A DNA stretch of 64,000 nt from Antilocapra americana (lineage: Eukaryota > Chordata > Mammalia > Artiodactyla > Antilocapridae), in NCBI GenBank assembly GCA_007570785.1, contig ML664175.1:8508225-8572224 (forward strand), in the 5' to 3' direction. The notes beneath the pieces are model-generated. The model was not told where the DNA came from. It saw only the letters and a program-made list of their open reading frames with translations, and did not search any database. The position numbers and the translations under genes were made by a program. Positions 1 through 10,564 of the stretch are shown one piece after another (within the stretch, counting starts at the first letter, position 1; every line of letters starts with the position of its first letter).

Positions 1-267
1 AAATCTAATAAGGACTAGGATATAGAAGTGAACCATAGTCTAAACTCGTCCTTTGCTACTTGAGCATCTCCTGAAACATGTACATGTCTTAAATATAGAA
101 TGTCCCCAACTTGGTTGTCCATGATCAACCCTTCCTTGGCAACCTCTTTCAAATTCTAGGTACTAAGATACCTTTATTTTGTTATGCTGAGTCTATAACA
201 CCAATTCTCCTTCCTTTGAATAATGAAAGTATCCAATACTCACAGATTCTTTACTAGATGCCATGTT
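1..267. other. unassigned AT-rich sequence
   Basis: I see no open frame of note, repeat family or RNA gene in this stretch. It is plain AT-rich non-coding DNA. Confidence 0.5.
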
Positions 268-690
268 ATTTTGCCAAGCACTTTATATCATAAAAATACT
301 AAGGTAGATATTATTATTATTTTCTTTCATAGATGAGAAAGTTATATGTGGAATGTAAGGGTTCCCTGGTAGCTTCCCTGGTGGCTCAGATTGTAAAGAA
401 TCCTGTCTGCAATGAGGGAGATCTGGGTTCGATCCCTAGGTTGGGAAGATCCCCTGGAGGGTGGCATGGCATCCCACTCCAGTATTCTTGCCTGGAGAAT
501 CTGATAGACAGAGTAGCCTGGCGGTTACACTTTACAGGGTTGCAAAGAGTCGGACACGACTGAGTGACTAAGCACAACATAGATGAGAAAGAGGAACCCC
601 AAGCATGCAAGTTTAAGTAATTGCCATAAGTCCCACAGCCAGTAAAAGTGGTTGAGCCAAGCATGAAATCCAAGCAACCCTATTTCACCC
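268..690 (-). repeat. MIR SINE remnant, split by a Bov-tA
   Basis: Two parts of an old MIR lie at about 268-327 and 592-690. They carry the degraded block seen in reverse-strand MIRs: a low-copy 'gccaagcac', then 'agatgagaaa', then a 'gtcccacagccagtaa' segment. The Bov-tA SINE at 342-577 landed inside it and duplicated 14 bases. MIR is an ancient mammalian SINE, so this is background in which younger insertions can be dated. Confidence 0.7.
342..577 (+). mobile_element. Bov-tA SINE with 14-bp target duplication
   Basis: This is a tRNA-headed ruminant SINE. From about 371 it has the tRNA-like head with a B-box-like 'ggttcgatccc', then the Bov-A body ('cactccagtattcttgcctg') and the tail 'gagtcggacacgactgagtg'. 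The target duplication 'catagatgagaaag' is at 328-341 and 578-591. Odd point: about 20 bases at 342-361 lie between the left duplication and the SINE head and belong to no SINE. They match DNA at 688-711 on the other strand (see findings). The body is moderately diverged from the usual Bov-tA, so it is not a very recent insertion. Confidence 0.9.
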
Positions 691-713
691 TTACATTCCA
701 CACATAACTTTCT

Positions 714-1029
714 ACTTTTCTTTTTTCAATGCTAATTGTCTCCTATTGCTCTCAACAAAGTACTTGGTAACTATCACCTTGCTTAAGGCAGCTGGCAATT
801 TTATATAGAAGCTGAAATCTTACACCATCCTGAAATCAGGCTTCTGGCAGGAGTTAGAATGAAGTAGTAGTAACCTAAAATTCTCTTTTACTGTAGGAAT
901 GTCAGGAATTGCCAAACTATAGGGAACTCACTACATTAGTAACTTTCAGTTATACATTGCTACATATCTCTATACCTTAGATACATTACACTTTGGTACA
1001 TATCTCTATACATGTTATATAAATTAAAG
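714..1029. other. unassigned sequence
   Basis: No repeat family, RNA gene or coding signal is recognised here. Base composition is ordinary AT-rich intergenic DNA. Confidence 0.5.
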
Positions 1030-1262
1030 TCCATTTATTTATTCAAGAAATATTTGCCAAGTGTTTTGTCTATGCCAAGCACTGATAACAGTTCCATGAG
1101 GTAGAAGACTAGTTTTTATCATTCTTATTTCACAAATGAGTTTAACCAAGGCTCAGAAAAATCACATGATTTGTCCAGTACCACACAAAGTCACTTGATG
1201 TAAAGCAAGGACTAAACAAAGACTCTTGACTCAGAGTTAATGTCTTTATTATCCACCCTTTC
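1030..1262 (-). repeat. MIR SINE remnant
   Basis: Reverse-strand MIR features appear in order: 'gccaagcactgataac', 'ccatgaggtag', a degraded 'cacaaatgag' block, and 'taccacacaaagtcac', which corresponds to the MIR 'gtcacacagct' segment. The copy is strongly diverged, as expected for a family shared by all mammals. Confidence 0.65.
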
Positions 1263-1380
1263 TACAAAGTATACATATTTTCCCCTGAAATTATTCAAGA
1301 TGAGTTACTTTATTTGAAAATAAAATCTTATGCAGTTTATGTACTCTCTCTTACAGTTCTCTGTACCCTATGTTGTCTTT

Positions 1381-1462
1381 CTTTTAATTTATTTATTTTT
1401 AATTGAAGGATAATTGCCTTACAGTATTGTGTTGGTTTCTGCCAAACATCACCTATTTTTCC
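1381..1462 (-). mobile_element. L1 3' end fragment
   Basis: The stretch 'attgtgttggtttctgcc', preceded by T-rich DNA, matches the reverse complement of the cetartiodactyl L1 3' tail. It is a severely 5'-truncated L1 insertion whose poly(A) end reads as T-rich on the + strand. No clear target duplication was found. Confidence 0.55.
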
Positions 1463-1965
1463 TTTTTAAAATAAGAAATTTAGAAAAGAAAAAAAAAAGT
1501 GGCTCAGCTCTAGCTAGCTGAGATCATGCTTAGAAATGGGGGGAAAGTTTTGATCACCTTAATAACAGAGAAAACCAGGAGAGCCTAAGAAATGCCAAGG
1601 GCCTTCACATCTTCAGAAAACAAGCCTCGCTTACCCTTCCAACACAAAGATGGCAGTGGCTTCCTGACCAGGCTTCCCCTTTACTCACCAAAATATCCAT
1701 TTTGTTTTAACATATCGTAACACTTGTGATATGCTATGCTAATTTACAAATATTCCCTTAAGAAGTCACCAAATTGCTCAAGCATCGCTTCAAGCATATC
1801 ATCCTACTCAGAAACCTGCAATGCTTCCCCTGCCTCTCGACTGGAAACTCCTTATTAAAGGCCTCAAACATGACATGTACCTGCAACTTTTTTGCAAAGT
1901 AGGAAATTCAGTGTAAGTAGAAGTTTCAGCGTCTCTACCAGTTAATATTTTCCACCACACCAACT
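1463..1965. other. unassigned sequence, possible L2 trace
   Basis: An A-rich run near 1490 is followed by unremarkable DNA. The segment around 1790-1880 has a weak resemblance to an L2 3' coding remnant, but not enough for a separate call. Confidence 0.35.
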
Positions 1966-1975
1966 TTTCCTCTCT

Positions 1976-2403
1976 TGTTGTTCAGTCACCCAGTCACGTC
2001 TGACTCTTGGCCACCCCTTGGACTGTAGCACACCAGGCCTCTCTGTCCCTCAGCATCTCCCGAAGTTTGCCCAAGTTCACGTCCATTGCATTGGTGATGC
2101 CATTCAGCCATTTCTTCCCTGTAATGCCCTCTTCTCCTCTGCTTTCAATCTTTCCCAGCACCAGGGGCTTTTCCAATGAGTCATCTGTTCATCTCAGATG
2201 ACACAAATACTGGAGTTTCAACTTCAGCATCAGTACTTCCAATGAGTATTCTGAGTTGATCTCCCTTAGATCAACTGGTTTGATCTCCTTACTGTCCAAG
2301 GGACTCTCAGGAGTCTTCTCCGGCACCGTAGTTCAAAGGCATCAATTCTTCGGCTCTCTGCCTTCTTTACAGTCCAACTTTTACAATCATATTGACCAGT
2401 GGG
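1976..2403 (-). mobile_element. BovB (RTE) LINE 3' end
   Basis: Read on the minus strand, this is the last about 430 bases of a BovB: the C-terminal part of the reverse transcriptase frame (remnants of a '[17 protein letters not shown]'-type tail) and the short 3' tail. A 10-bp duplication 'tttcctctct' flanks it at 1966-1975 and 2404-2413. It is 5'-truncated and carries frame breaks, so it cannot code. The known full BovB is about 3.2 kb. Confidence 0.9.
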
Positions 2404-2577
2404 TTTCCTCTCTACTTTAAGCAAATAAACACTTCTACTCTTTTTCTCTTTTAATCAACTTTCCCTCCTCTCATCTCAATGCTTTCCATATGCTAATATT
2501 TTTCCAAATTCTTTGGAAATTTTTCAAAAATTCTTCTTATAAGAGATCATAGCACATTTGAGAAACTAGGGAATCTC

Positions 2578-2690
2578 TGAGGCCATCTAGTCCAACCCTC
2601 TTAAAGGTAAGGAAACCGTGGCCTAAGAAATTAAAATAATTTCTCAGTATTTAATAGCAGAACTGGAACTGGACACTGATTTCTAATCAT
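2578..2690 (-). repeat. MIR-like remnant
   Basis: The run 'catctagtccaaccctc', then a degraded 'aaggaaaccgtggcctaag' and 'agcagaactggaactgg' are typical of reverse-strand MIR-family SINEs. It is short and diverged. Confidence 0.5.
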
Positions 2691-3389
2691 TAACCATTTC
2701 AGCAAAGAGAAAAATGAGCACATCCTGATAAACAAGTAGGAAATCTAAGCACAGATGCATCTATATAGCATTAATTTTTAATTTGGTTAAAACAGATTCA
2801 TGTCAAGCAAAAATCATTTTTCTTTAAAACAATTTGTAATATTCATTTTCTTTTTAAGAATTTCTACACTACACTGTATACCAGTATTGATTTATGCTCT
2901 GTATTTCATATTGATCCAAAAGGACACCGCCAAGGTCTGCTTTAATCTATAATTAAAGAAGAAAAGCCTCCAAAGTTAATTCCAGGCACCTTTCATGCTG
3001 CTGTTTCACAATCAAATATGCTACAACAGTTTAAGGATATACTTTGTCCACTATTTCTGCTGAAAGAGAAAAATGTTTAAAATAAATGTCTAGTCATTTT
3101 AAATAACATTTCACATTTATATGCCCTCAGGTTTTGTTTAAAATGGTGCTGGTTGACAGGAAAAAGGCAAGTTCACTGTAAATCTTTCCCCTTAGTCTCT
3201 TCCCTGAATTTTTTTAACAACAGCCAATTTAAATTCAGCAATTATATTCCTCTCTGGCACAAAGAGCTGCAGTAATCACAAGTTAAGATTGAGCAGAAAT
3301 ATACAATGTGACACTCAAGGAAATCCCATCAAAAGAGTAATACTTCTCATGGATGAAGTGACTCTTGGCCTGGACCTCCAAGATGAATT
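2691..3389. other. unassigned sequence
   Basis: AT-rich non-coding DNA. I recognise no repeat or gene in it. The open frame that starts at 3289 and ends at 3531 overlaps an L2-like remnant and resembles no protein I know. Confidence 0.45.
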
Positions 3390-3590
3390 AGGGACTTTTG
3401 TAGGCCAGGAAAGACAGTCTAGACAGAGGCATGAGCAATGGTGCAAAGAGAAAATTCATGGAACACAGGTGAGGAACACAATAGATCCATTTGGCTGGAG
3501 CACCAGGCGGCACCCAGGCAGTAGGAAATAGATTGAAAGAAAGGTTAAGATTTATTTTGCATTTTGAGAAAAGTCAGATGGTGACTCCCC
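3390..3590 (-). repeat. possible L2 LINE remnant
   Basis: Words such as 'ttgtaggccaggaaagac', 'ggtgcaaagag' and 'ttggctggagcacc' resemble the reverse complement of the L2 3' region. This is a weak, old match by eye only. Confidence 0.4.
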
Positions 3591-3700
3591 ACTCAGCCAA
3601 AGAGGAATGAATTCTCCTGTTTCAATCACTCTAAGAAAGGCAGGGAACATTCACTTTCTATTCTGTCTTTATCCCTTTAGTGTAGCTTAGCTTGATAAAT

Positions 3701-3935
3701 GGCAGTGTAACATACAGTTTGAGAGCACAGAGCCAAATAGACTAGATTCATATCTGGTCCTCCACTTACTAGCTATGTGACATTGGGTAAGTCTCACATC
3801 TTCTCTGACTTCACTATTTGATAATAAAATAGGCCTAATAAAGCATTACTTTGAGGATTCAAGGAAATTATTGATGTTAAAACACATGTACATTGCTTGC
3901 CACATCACACTCATCAAACATCAGATACTATTATG
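3701..3935 (+). repeat. MIR SINE
   Basis: A fairly complete sense MIR: a degraded tRNA head ('tttgagagcac'), the diagnostic 'actagctatgtgacattggg' core, a 'ttgaggattcaaggaaatta' segment and a degraded 'gcttgccacatcacac' tail. It has no coding role. Confidence 0.75.
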
Positions 3936-4475
3936 GCTTTGTTGCTGTTAATTTTGCCTTCTTTAGCTGCCTTTCCTCACTCATAAGTGTAAGGTATATC
4001 CGTATATGCTGGGAAATACTCAAGATATTTAACAACCAGTGTGGCTTAGGCAGCGGCCAGTCAGAACATACAGGTACACTGGCAGCTCTCAGCCCCAGGA
4101 ATATGTAAATGTGTGAAAGTGACCATGGATATTAAAACAGACTATTTCACAGGCAAATTAAATTGAAAATTTAGATTGATGGTAAATAAAATGAAGTGTT
4201 AACTTATTAAGCAAATGCAAACTATACAGTGGGTGTGGGGGTATGAAAACTAACATGGTTATTTTTAAAGCTCATATACCAAGGTCCTTCAAATGAGTAA
4301 CAAATGCATAGATTCCAAGGAAGTAACAAGTATAACTTATTCAGTTTTAAAGAAACTTCTGAAGGTGTTTCAAGTCAAAGAATATTTAAAACAACAATAA
4401 CAAAGCATACTATGGGATCAGGCAAAAGAGAAAGAGGAATGTTTTTAGGCAGACTGAAAAAATATATTACAGGAT
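3936..4475. other. unassigned sequence
   Basis: AT-rich DNA with no recognised repeat, RNA gene or coding signal. It ends where the antisense L1 3' end begins. Confidence 0.45.
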
Positions 4476-4963
4476 AATATTTTTAAATAAATAAATAGAT
4501 ACTTCTCTGGGGATATAATGTACAGCATGATGACAACACACACACAGCACTGTATTATATACTTAGAAGCTGCCATGAGAGTAGGGTTTTAATAGTCTCA
4601 TTATAAGAAAAACAACAAAATTATAATTACATGTGATATATGATGTATGAAATAATCCTATCATGGTAAACATTTTGCAATAACTAATGCTGTACATTAG
4701 ATCCCCAGAACTTATTCATCTTATAACTGAAAGTATGAACCCTTTGACTAACATCTCCCCATTTCCCCCAACCCTCAGCCCCTAGTAACCAACAATCTAC
4801 TCTGTTTCTATGAGTGCAACATTTTTAGACTGCCCATATAAGTGAGATCATGTATCATACAGTGTTTGTCTTTTTCTGTCTGACTTATTTCACTGAACAT
4901 AATGCCCCTAAAGTCTGCTATGTTCTTGCAAATGACAGGCTTTCCTTTTTTTAAGAATGAAAT

Positions 4964-4974
4964 TTATATATGTG

Positions 4975-5006
<32 letters not shown>

Positions 5007-5009
5007 TAT
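4964..5009. repeat. TA/TG/CA-rich microsatellite in L1 3' UTR
   Basis: An imperfect TATATA run with TG and CA edges sits in the part of the L1 3' region that normally reads 'attccattgtgtatata' on this strand, so it is probably a replication-slippage expansion of L1 sequence. Confidence 0.75.
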
Positions 5010-6373
5010 TCCATGGTTTCTTTATCCATTCATCTGTCAATGAACACTTCAGTTGGTTCCATGTATTGGCTATTATGAGTAATACTGCAGTGAATATGGG
5101 AGTCCAGATACCTCTTTGCTAAAGTGATTTCATTTTCTGACATGTACCCAGAAGTAGAATTAGTGAATCATAAGTAATTGTATTTTTAATATTCCTACCA
5201 ATAGTACATCAGGTTTTCCTTTTTCCACATCCTCACCAGCATTTGTTATCTCCTATTCTTTTTATAATAGCCATTTTAAAAGGTGTAAGGTGATATCTCA
5301 CTATGGTTTTCCTTTGTAATTCTTTGATGATTAATGATGTCAAGCACCATTTCACATACTTGTTTGCCATTTATATATCCTTTCAGGAAAAAATTCTCTT
5401 TCAAGTCTTCCGCCATTTTTAAACTGGATTGTTAGTTTTTCAGGCTATTCAGTTGTATGAGTTCCTTATATATTTTGGATTATCTCCTTATCAGATAGAT
5501 ACTTTGCAAATATTTTCTCCCACTCCATTGGTGAGTTTTTTCATTTGTTGATTGTTTCTTTAGTGGTGCAGAAGCTTTTCTGTTTTATGCAGTCACAATT
5601 GTTTTTGCTTTTGTTGTCTGGGCATGTGTCATAGCCAAACAAAATTCTTATAAAGACCAATATCAACGGAGCTCTTTCCTTATGCTTTCTTCCATAAGTT
5701 TTATTGTTCCTAGTCAGTATATTTAAGTTTTCAATTCATTTTCAGTTACTTTTTGTGAGTAGTTTAAAATAGTGATCCAGTTTCATTTTTTGCATATGAA
5801 TATCCAATTTTCCCAAAACCATTTCTTAAAGACACTTTTTTTTCCCCATTGAATCTTCTTGGCTTCTTTGTCAAATATTAGTTGACTATATCTGCATGGG
5901 CTTGTTTCTGCACTCTTAACTCTGTTCCCTTGGAATATGTCTATCTTTATGCCAGTACCATACTGTTTTGATTACTATAACTTTGTGAAACAGTTTGAAA
6001 TCAGGAAGTATGATGCCTTTAGCTCTGCTCTTTCTCAAGACCGCTTTGACTATTCAGGATCTTTTGTGACTCCAAATGAATGTTTCAATTGTTCTTTTTC
6101 TATTTCTGTGGAATATACCATTAGAATTTTTATAAGAATTGCATTGAACCTATAAATGGTTTTAGGTACTATGAAAATTTTAACAGTATTAACTCTTCTG
6201 ATCCATGAATATGGGATGTTTCCACTCATTCATGTCTTCTTCAATTTCTTTCACCAATGTCATACAGTTTTTGGTGTATAAAACTTTTCACTTCCTTGCA
6301 TAAATTTATTCTTAAACATTTAGCCACTTTTGAGGCTAGCATAAATGTGACTATTTACATTATTTCTCTTTCT

Positions 6374-6508
6374 CTCTTTTTTGGTGGGGTGAGGGGTGTG
6401 CCACCATGTGGCATACTGGATTTTAGTTCCCTGATGAGGGATCAAATCTGTGCCCCTTCCAGTGAAAGCACAGAGGCCTAACCACAGGACCACCAGGAAA
6501 GTCCCCTT
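6374..6508 (-). mobile_element. CHR-type tRNA SINE with 13-bp target duplication
   Basis: On the minus strand the SINE reads 'ggactttcctggtggtcc', a tRNA-like head, then a B-box-like segment and a 'catgtggc..gcc' tail. The T-rich start at 6374-6381 is the tail of the reverse insertion. The target duplication 'tatttctctttct' is at 6361-6373 and 6509-6521. CHR SINEs occur in ruminants, hippos and whales, which dates the host L1 to before that radiation. Confidence 0.9.
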
Positions 6509-6839
6509 TATTTCTCTTTCTAATAGTTCCTGTTAGTGTATAGAAATATAACTGACTTTTTGTATGCTGATTTTATAACTCAAAACTTAACTGAATTTGT
6601 TTATTAGGTCTAGCAATCTTTTGGTGGAGTGTTTAGAATTGTCTATATATAAGGCCACTGATTTATAAACTTTAGAATAAGCTTTTTGTGCTCTTTATAG
6701 TTCTGCTGAAATTCTAAATTAGGACTGAATTTAATTTGTATATTAATTAGTGGGAAAATGCCAAATTTACAGTGTTAAAATATTCTGTCATGAACATTGT
6801 GCTTTCCCAATTATTCAGATAATTGTTACATCCTTTATT

Positions 6840-7160
6840 GGGCTTCCCTGGTATCTCATTTGGTAAGGAATCTGCCTGTAATACAGGAGACCTGGCTTGA
6901 TTCCCGGGTCAGGAAGATCCCCCGGAGAAGGGACAGGCAGGCCACCCACTCCAGTATTCTTGGGCTTCCCTTGTGGTTCAGCTGATAAAGAATCTGCCTG
7001 CAATGTGGAAGACCTGGGTTGGATCCCTGGGTTGGGAAGATCCCCTGGAGAAGGGAAAGGCTACCCACTCCAGTATTCTGGCTGGAGAATTCCATGGACA
7101 CTATAGTCCCTGGGGTTGCAAAGAGTCAGACACGACTGAGTGACTTTCACTTTACTTCAC
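6840..7160 (+). mobile_element. dimeric Bov-tA SINE with 14-bp target duplication
   Basis: Two tRNA-like heads lie in tandem. The first starts at 6841 ('ggcttccctggtatctc') and the second at about 6962 ('gggcttcccttgtggttc'). They share one Bov-A tail ending in 'gacacgactgagtgacttt'. The flanks 'ttacatcctttatt' (6826-6839) and 'ttacaccctttatt' (7161-7174) are a target duplication with one change. This resembles the dimeric Bov-tA subfamily; the subfamily number was not checked. Confidence 0.9.
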
Positions 7161-7174
7161 TTACACCCTTTATT

Positions 7175-7954
7175 AGAGTGGAAACAGGATTTAAAAAGCA
7201 TTACCTAAGTTACCAAAAAAATGATTTAAGGATGTATTTCTCTAAAGTACTTTTTACATATGTGATAAACTAAAAAACTTATTATCTCCAAGAAATAGTA
7301 ATGACTGAAATTATAAATAAGTTAGAATGTCTACCCCCTAGTCAGTTAAAGGAAACAGAGGGTATAGCAGAGTACATGCCCTTAGAGGCTATGTCATGGA
7401 AGAAAGTCCTACCATCTGATATTATGTCCTCTGCTCTACTGTCAGGCAGAATTACAGGCTTCATATTCAGAATTCTCTGGTCTGATTTAGAGAGGCAAAT
7501 ATTACGCAAATAGTAGATTGTCCTAAGACATTTGTCTGTCAAACTGTATTCACCCAAAGAAAACAAGCATGAATAACTAAAAATAGAGGTGCAAGAGAAC
7601 CTGCTTCTTAGGATGCAAGAATAAACATCAGTCACTAAGTAAAGGAAGGAGAAAGTGTGTGGAAAATTAGGAGTCCTGTGTGCTGAAAATCCATTCATTT
7701 TGTAGCTAATGCAGGGAAAGAAGAACCTAGAAAGAAAGTTAGTTTATAAAATGTTTAAAATCCCAGAACTCATCTATAATCACTGTATTACTGGTCAGTG
7801 GTAAGAAATACCTTTTTCCCTTCCTTATTCTTTCAACCTACTCCTAGTCGAAGTGTCATAAACCATACATACTACTTCTCTCTTAAATTTTCCTGACAGT
7901 CATTTATCCTGAAGGATATTTGCACTGCATCCTGAAGCCAACGTGCAATTTCAT
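7175..7954. other. unassigned sequence
   Basis: No repeat family recognised. A 118-codon frame on the minus strand (7342-7698) has no signal peptide, domain or family resemblance I can see, and is probably chance. Confidence 0.4.
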
Positions 7955-8420
7955 GCATTCGCTTAAGCTCTTTCTTCTGTCTGGGAAACCTTCCCCTTCC
8001 ACTCGGCCTCCTATCATCTGAGAGAATTCTAATTTACTCACCAAGGCCCAGCTCAAATATTATCTCCTCTCTGTAGCTCTCCCTCATCTTCCCAACTTCA
8101 CAGGGGGAATTAATTGATCCTTCATTTGAGATACCTTTCCCATTTATCTCACTGAATTTTAGTTTACTGTTTAACTAGTTAACGTACATATAAAGGTCTT
8201 AGAATGGTGCTGGGCACATGATAATCATTACATAAGTGCTAGCTATCATGATAATCAGCACTGTTATTATTATCATACTATTTGTATATATGTCTCCCCT
8301 ATCAGCACTTGACATTTCTCAAGGGCAAGGACAATATCTCATTCATTTTCATTTCCTCAGTGCCTGGCACAAGATGTAACATACCACAGAAATTCAAAAA
8401 TGTTCACTGAACTAAGTTTC
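7955..8420 (+). repeat. L2 LINE 3' remnant, with a MIR-like insert
   Basis: Sense L2 3' coding words are recognisable: 'tctgggaaaccttccccttc', 'aaggcccagctcaaatatta', then 'aagggcaaggacaatatctc' and 'tcagtgcctggcacaag'. Between about 8190 and 8275 there is a MIR-like tail ('ggtgctgggcacatgataat', then 'tgttattattatc'), which seems to interrupt the L2. Both are ancient. Confidence 0.6.
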
Positions 8421-9563
8421 CTCAGGACAGTGGGAACTGCCATATCCAAAGCTAGAACATGATGACGACTCTGACATTTCCAAGCCTGTTCATCTTGAAC
8501 TAAACCTTTGGCTGTTGTGCCCCTCAAATGATGTAGTCAGTTGGGTAATGCAGCCATTGCTGGTGAAATCATCATAATAATTGAGGTATGTGAAATCTAT
8601 GGTGCACAAGGAAAGCATGCCAAACACCCCTCAGAACTCATACTCATCAGGAAAAGAACTAATTTATTTTATATTGGTTCACTGCCAGCATGACTGAACA
8701 ATCTTTACCACTGAATGACAATAAAGTTTGGTGACTTTATTTCCTGCAGGTAAAAGATTGGATATTCTTGATTACTTCATCTTTTCCCCAAAACCAAGTG
8801 TGCCTGAGGCAATGATAGGGAAACGAATCACAAGTACCAAATCAATATCCACAATGAGTTTTTTTAATCTGGAAGATTTAAGTCTCTCTTTCCAATATCT
8901 GTCATGTATATGACCAAAGATGTCAATATATCATGCTTTCAACTGAGTCAATTATCTACTAAAATGAATGTACTGCCCTTATTTCTCAATTCACTTCTGT
9001 GGAACTAGTCTTGAAAATGTTCTGGAAGACAAAAAAATACATTTTAGACATTTCTCATCTAGAGATTCAAATCATATCCAGATGATTTATAAACCCAAGC
9101 CAGCTTCCCAACCAAAAATATAGTCTTGAAACCTACACAAAAGGCAAAGAGTGCATATCTTGACACTTATCAATGAAGTTATACATATCTGTGCATCCTA
9201 AAAATACTCCAGACTACTCATTAAGCAAGTGTGCAGTTTGAGGAAGGGCAATGAGGAGTTGTACAAGTAAACAAAATTACCTCTACCCACATAAGAAACA
9301 GGTACTTGCCCATGCTGCCAGAGTCCTTGGTGCCTACTCAGGGAGCATGTCTAGCACCTGCATCCTTGGTTCCAGACTATATATTTCCCAACAAGCCCCC
9401 TACCCAGCAGGTGAATATTAGAAAAGTCTACGACATGAAGGAAGACAGAGTCTTGATCCTTTCAGTCCTAGCTCTTCTTCAAATGCAGTTGCCATACAGC
9501 TCCCAAGCTGAACTTCCTTAGCCCATGACCCGTGTAGAATTTCATCTTTCTAGAGAAGGATGG
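8421..9563. other. unassigned sequence
   Basis: About 1.1 kb without a recognised repeat or gene. A 71-codon + frame at 9306-9521 begins in non-repeat DNA but resembles no family I know. Confidence 0.4.
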
Positions 9564-9834
9564 GAGAAGGCAATGGCATCCCACCCCAGTACTCTTGCCT
9601 AGAAAATCCCATGGACAGAGGAGCCTGGTAGGCTGCAGTCCATGGGGTTGCGAAGAGTCAGACACGACTGAGTGACTTCACTTTCACTTTTCACTTTCAT
9701 GCACTGGAGAAGGAAATGGCAACCCACTCCAGTGTTCTTGCCTGGAGAATCCCAGGGATGGGTGAGCCTGTTGGGCTGCTGTCTGTGGGGTTGCACAGAG
9801 TTTGACATGACTGAAGCGACTTGGCAGCAGCAAC
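9564..9834 (+). mobile_element. Bov-A2 SINE (dimer of Bov-A units)
   Basis: Two Bov-A monomers stand head to tail. The first begins 'gagaaggcaatggcatccca' and ends in 'gacacgactgagtgac' near 9678. The second begins at about 9706 and ends in 'ctgaagcgacttggcagcag'. Bov-A units derive from the BovB LINE and use its machinery. No convincing target duplication was found. The copy is little diverged. Confidence 0.9.
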
Positions 9835-10109
9835 AGAGCAGAATGACACTCAGGAAATTTACATCATCATTTCAATATGTCAGACTCTTACTGACCAAGA
9901 AATTGTTGAAATCTGCAAATAAATATCCCCAATGTCAAAATTATTCAGTCAAGAGGCTGAAACTAGCTCTAAGGATCTGCTGAACTAATTATATCTGGGA
10001 TCAGGATTTCCCTGGAACACGTAGGTTTGCCAGCCTTCTTGGCCTCTTTCTCTACTATCCAGTACCATGCTGTCCACTTAAATTAGACATAAGCTATATA
10101 GATTAACAT

Positions 10110-10169
<60 letters not shown>

Positions 10170-10564
10170 AACAAAGTGTTTCTACTAACTGAAGCCCTTA
10201 TACTAGATTTGAGCATTATGATTACAGGGCAAAGTCCTAAAATTGATGCAAGTTTTTATAAGACTCTGATCATAGGCTGAGGAACAGAAACAAATGGACT
10301 TTGAGAGATGAAGTATAAGCAGGACAGTCTAGGAGCTTGGGGGAGAGTGTGGCAGAGATGGTCATTCACTGACTTCTGCAAAGAGCCTGGCAACACTCTG
10401 GTGCTGTAAGCATTAGTATTTGGTGGGACATAAGGACACAACATGTTCAGAGTAGACAATGCCATGCCCACAATGGGTACTGGCAGCATAAAGAGTGGCA
10501 AGGCTTCCTCAAGCATCTCTGTGCATGTGGTCAGTAAAGCCCGCTATAAGAAATCTTGGTGGTT
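9835..10564. other. unassigned sequence carrying an (AC)n tract
   Basis: Apart from the (AC)25 tract at 10113-10162 I recognise nothing here. An 86-codon minus frame at 10256-10516 has no recognisable domain. Confidence 0.4.
10113..10162. repeat. (AC)25 microsatellite
   Basis: Twenty-five uninterrupted AC units, followed by a short 'atatata' edge. A pure tract of this length is likely to vary in length between individuals. Confidence 0.98.

Larger units (their letters stand above)
4480..6825 (-). mobile_element. L1 (L1M-type) 3' half, antisense
   Basis: Read on the minus strand this is an old L1: the 3' part of ORF2, then the 3' UTR, with the 3' end at the left. Characteristic words include 'ttctttatccattcatctgt' (about 5018), 'tgtttgccatttatatatcc' (about 5362) and 'ttgattactataactttgtg' (about 5967). 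All frames are broken by stops and small indels. A CHR SINE split it at 6374-6508, so the L1 is older than that SINE. The 5' end is truncated near 6825. Confidence 0.85.

Noticed and set aside
333..563. 76-codon + frame across the Bov-tA SINE
   Set aside because: The frame follows the SINE from its head to its tail. Such frames recur in every Bov-tA copy and are not genes.
3289..3531. 80-codon + frame with a protein-like composition
   Set aside because: Its second half overlaps an L2-like remnant, and no known family or start signal supports it.
6840..7160. tRNA-like heads of SINEs as tRNA genes
   Set aside because: They carry box-like words but belong to Bov-tA and CHR SINEs, lack a folding anticodon arm and are flanked by insertion duplications.
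7342..7698. 118-codon minus frame
   Set aside because: Longer than most chance frames, but it has no domain, signal peptide or conserved motif that I can see, and a 70-codon frame lies opposite to it.
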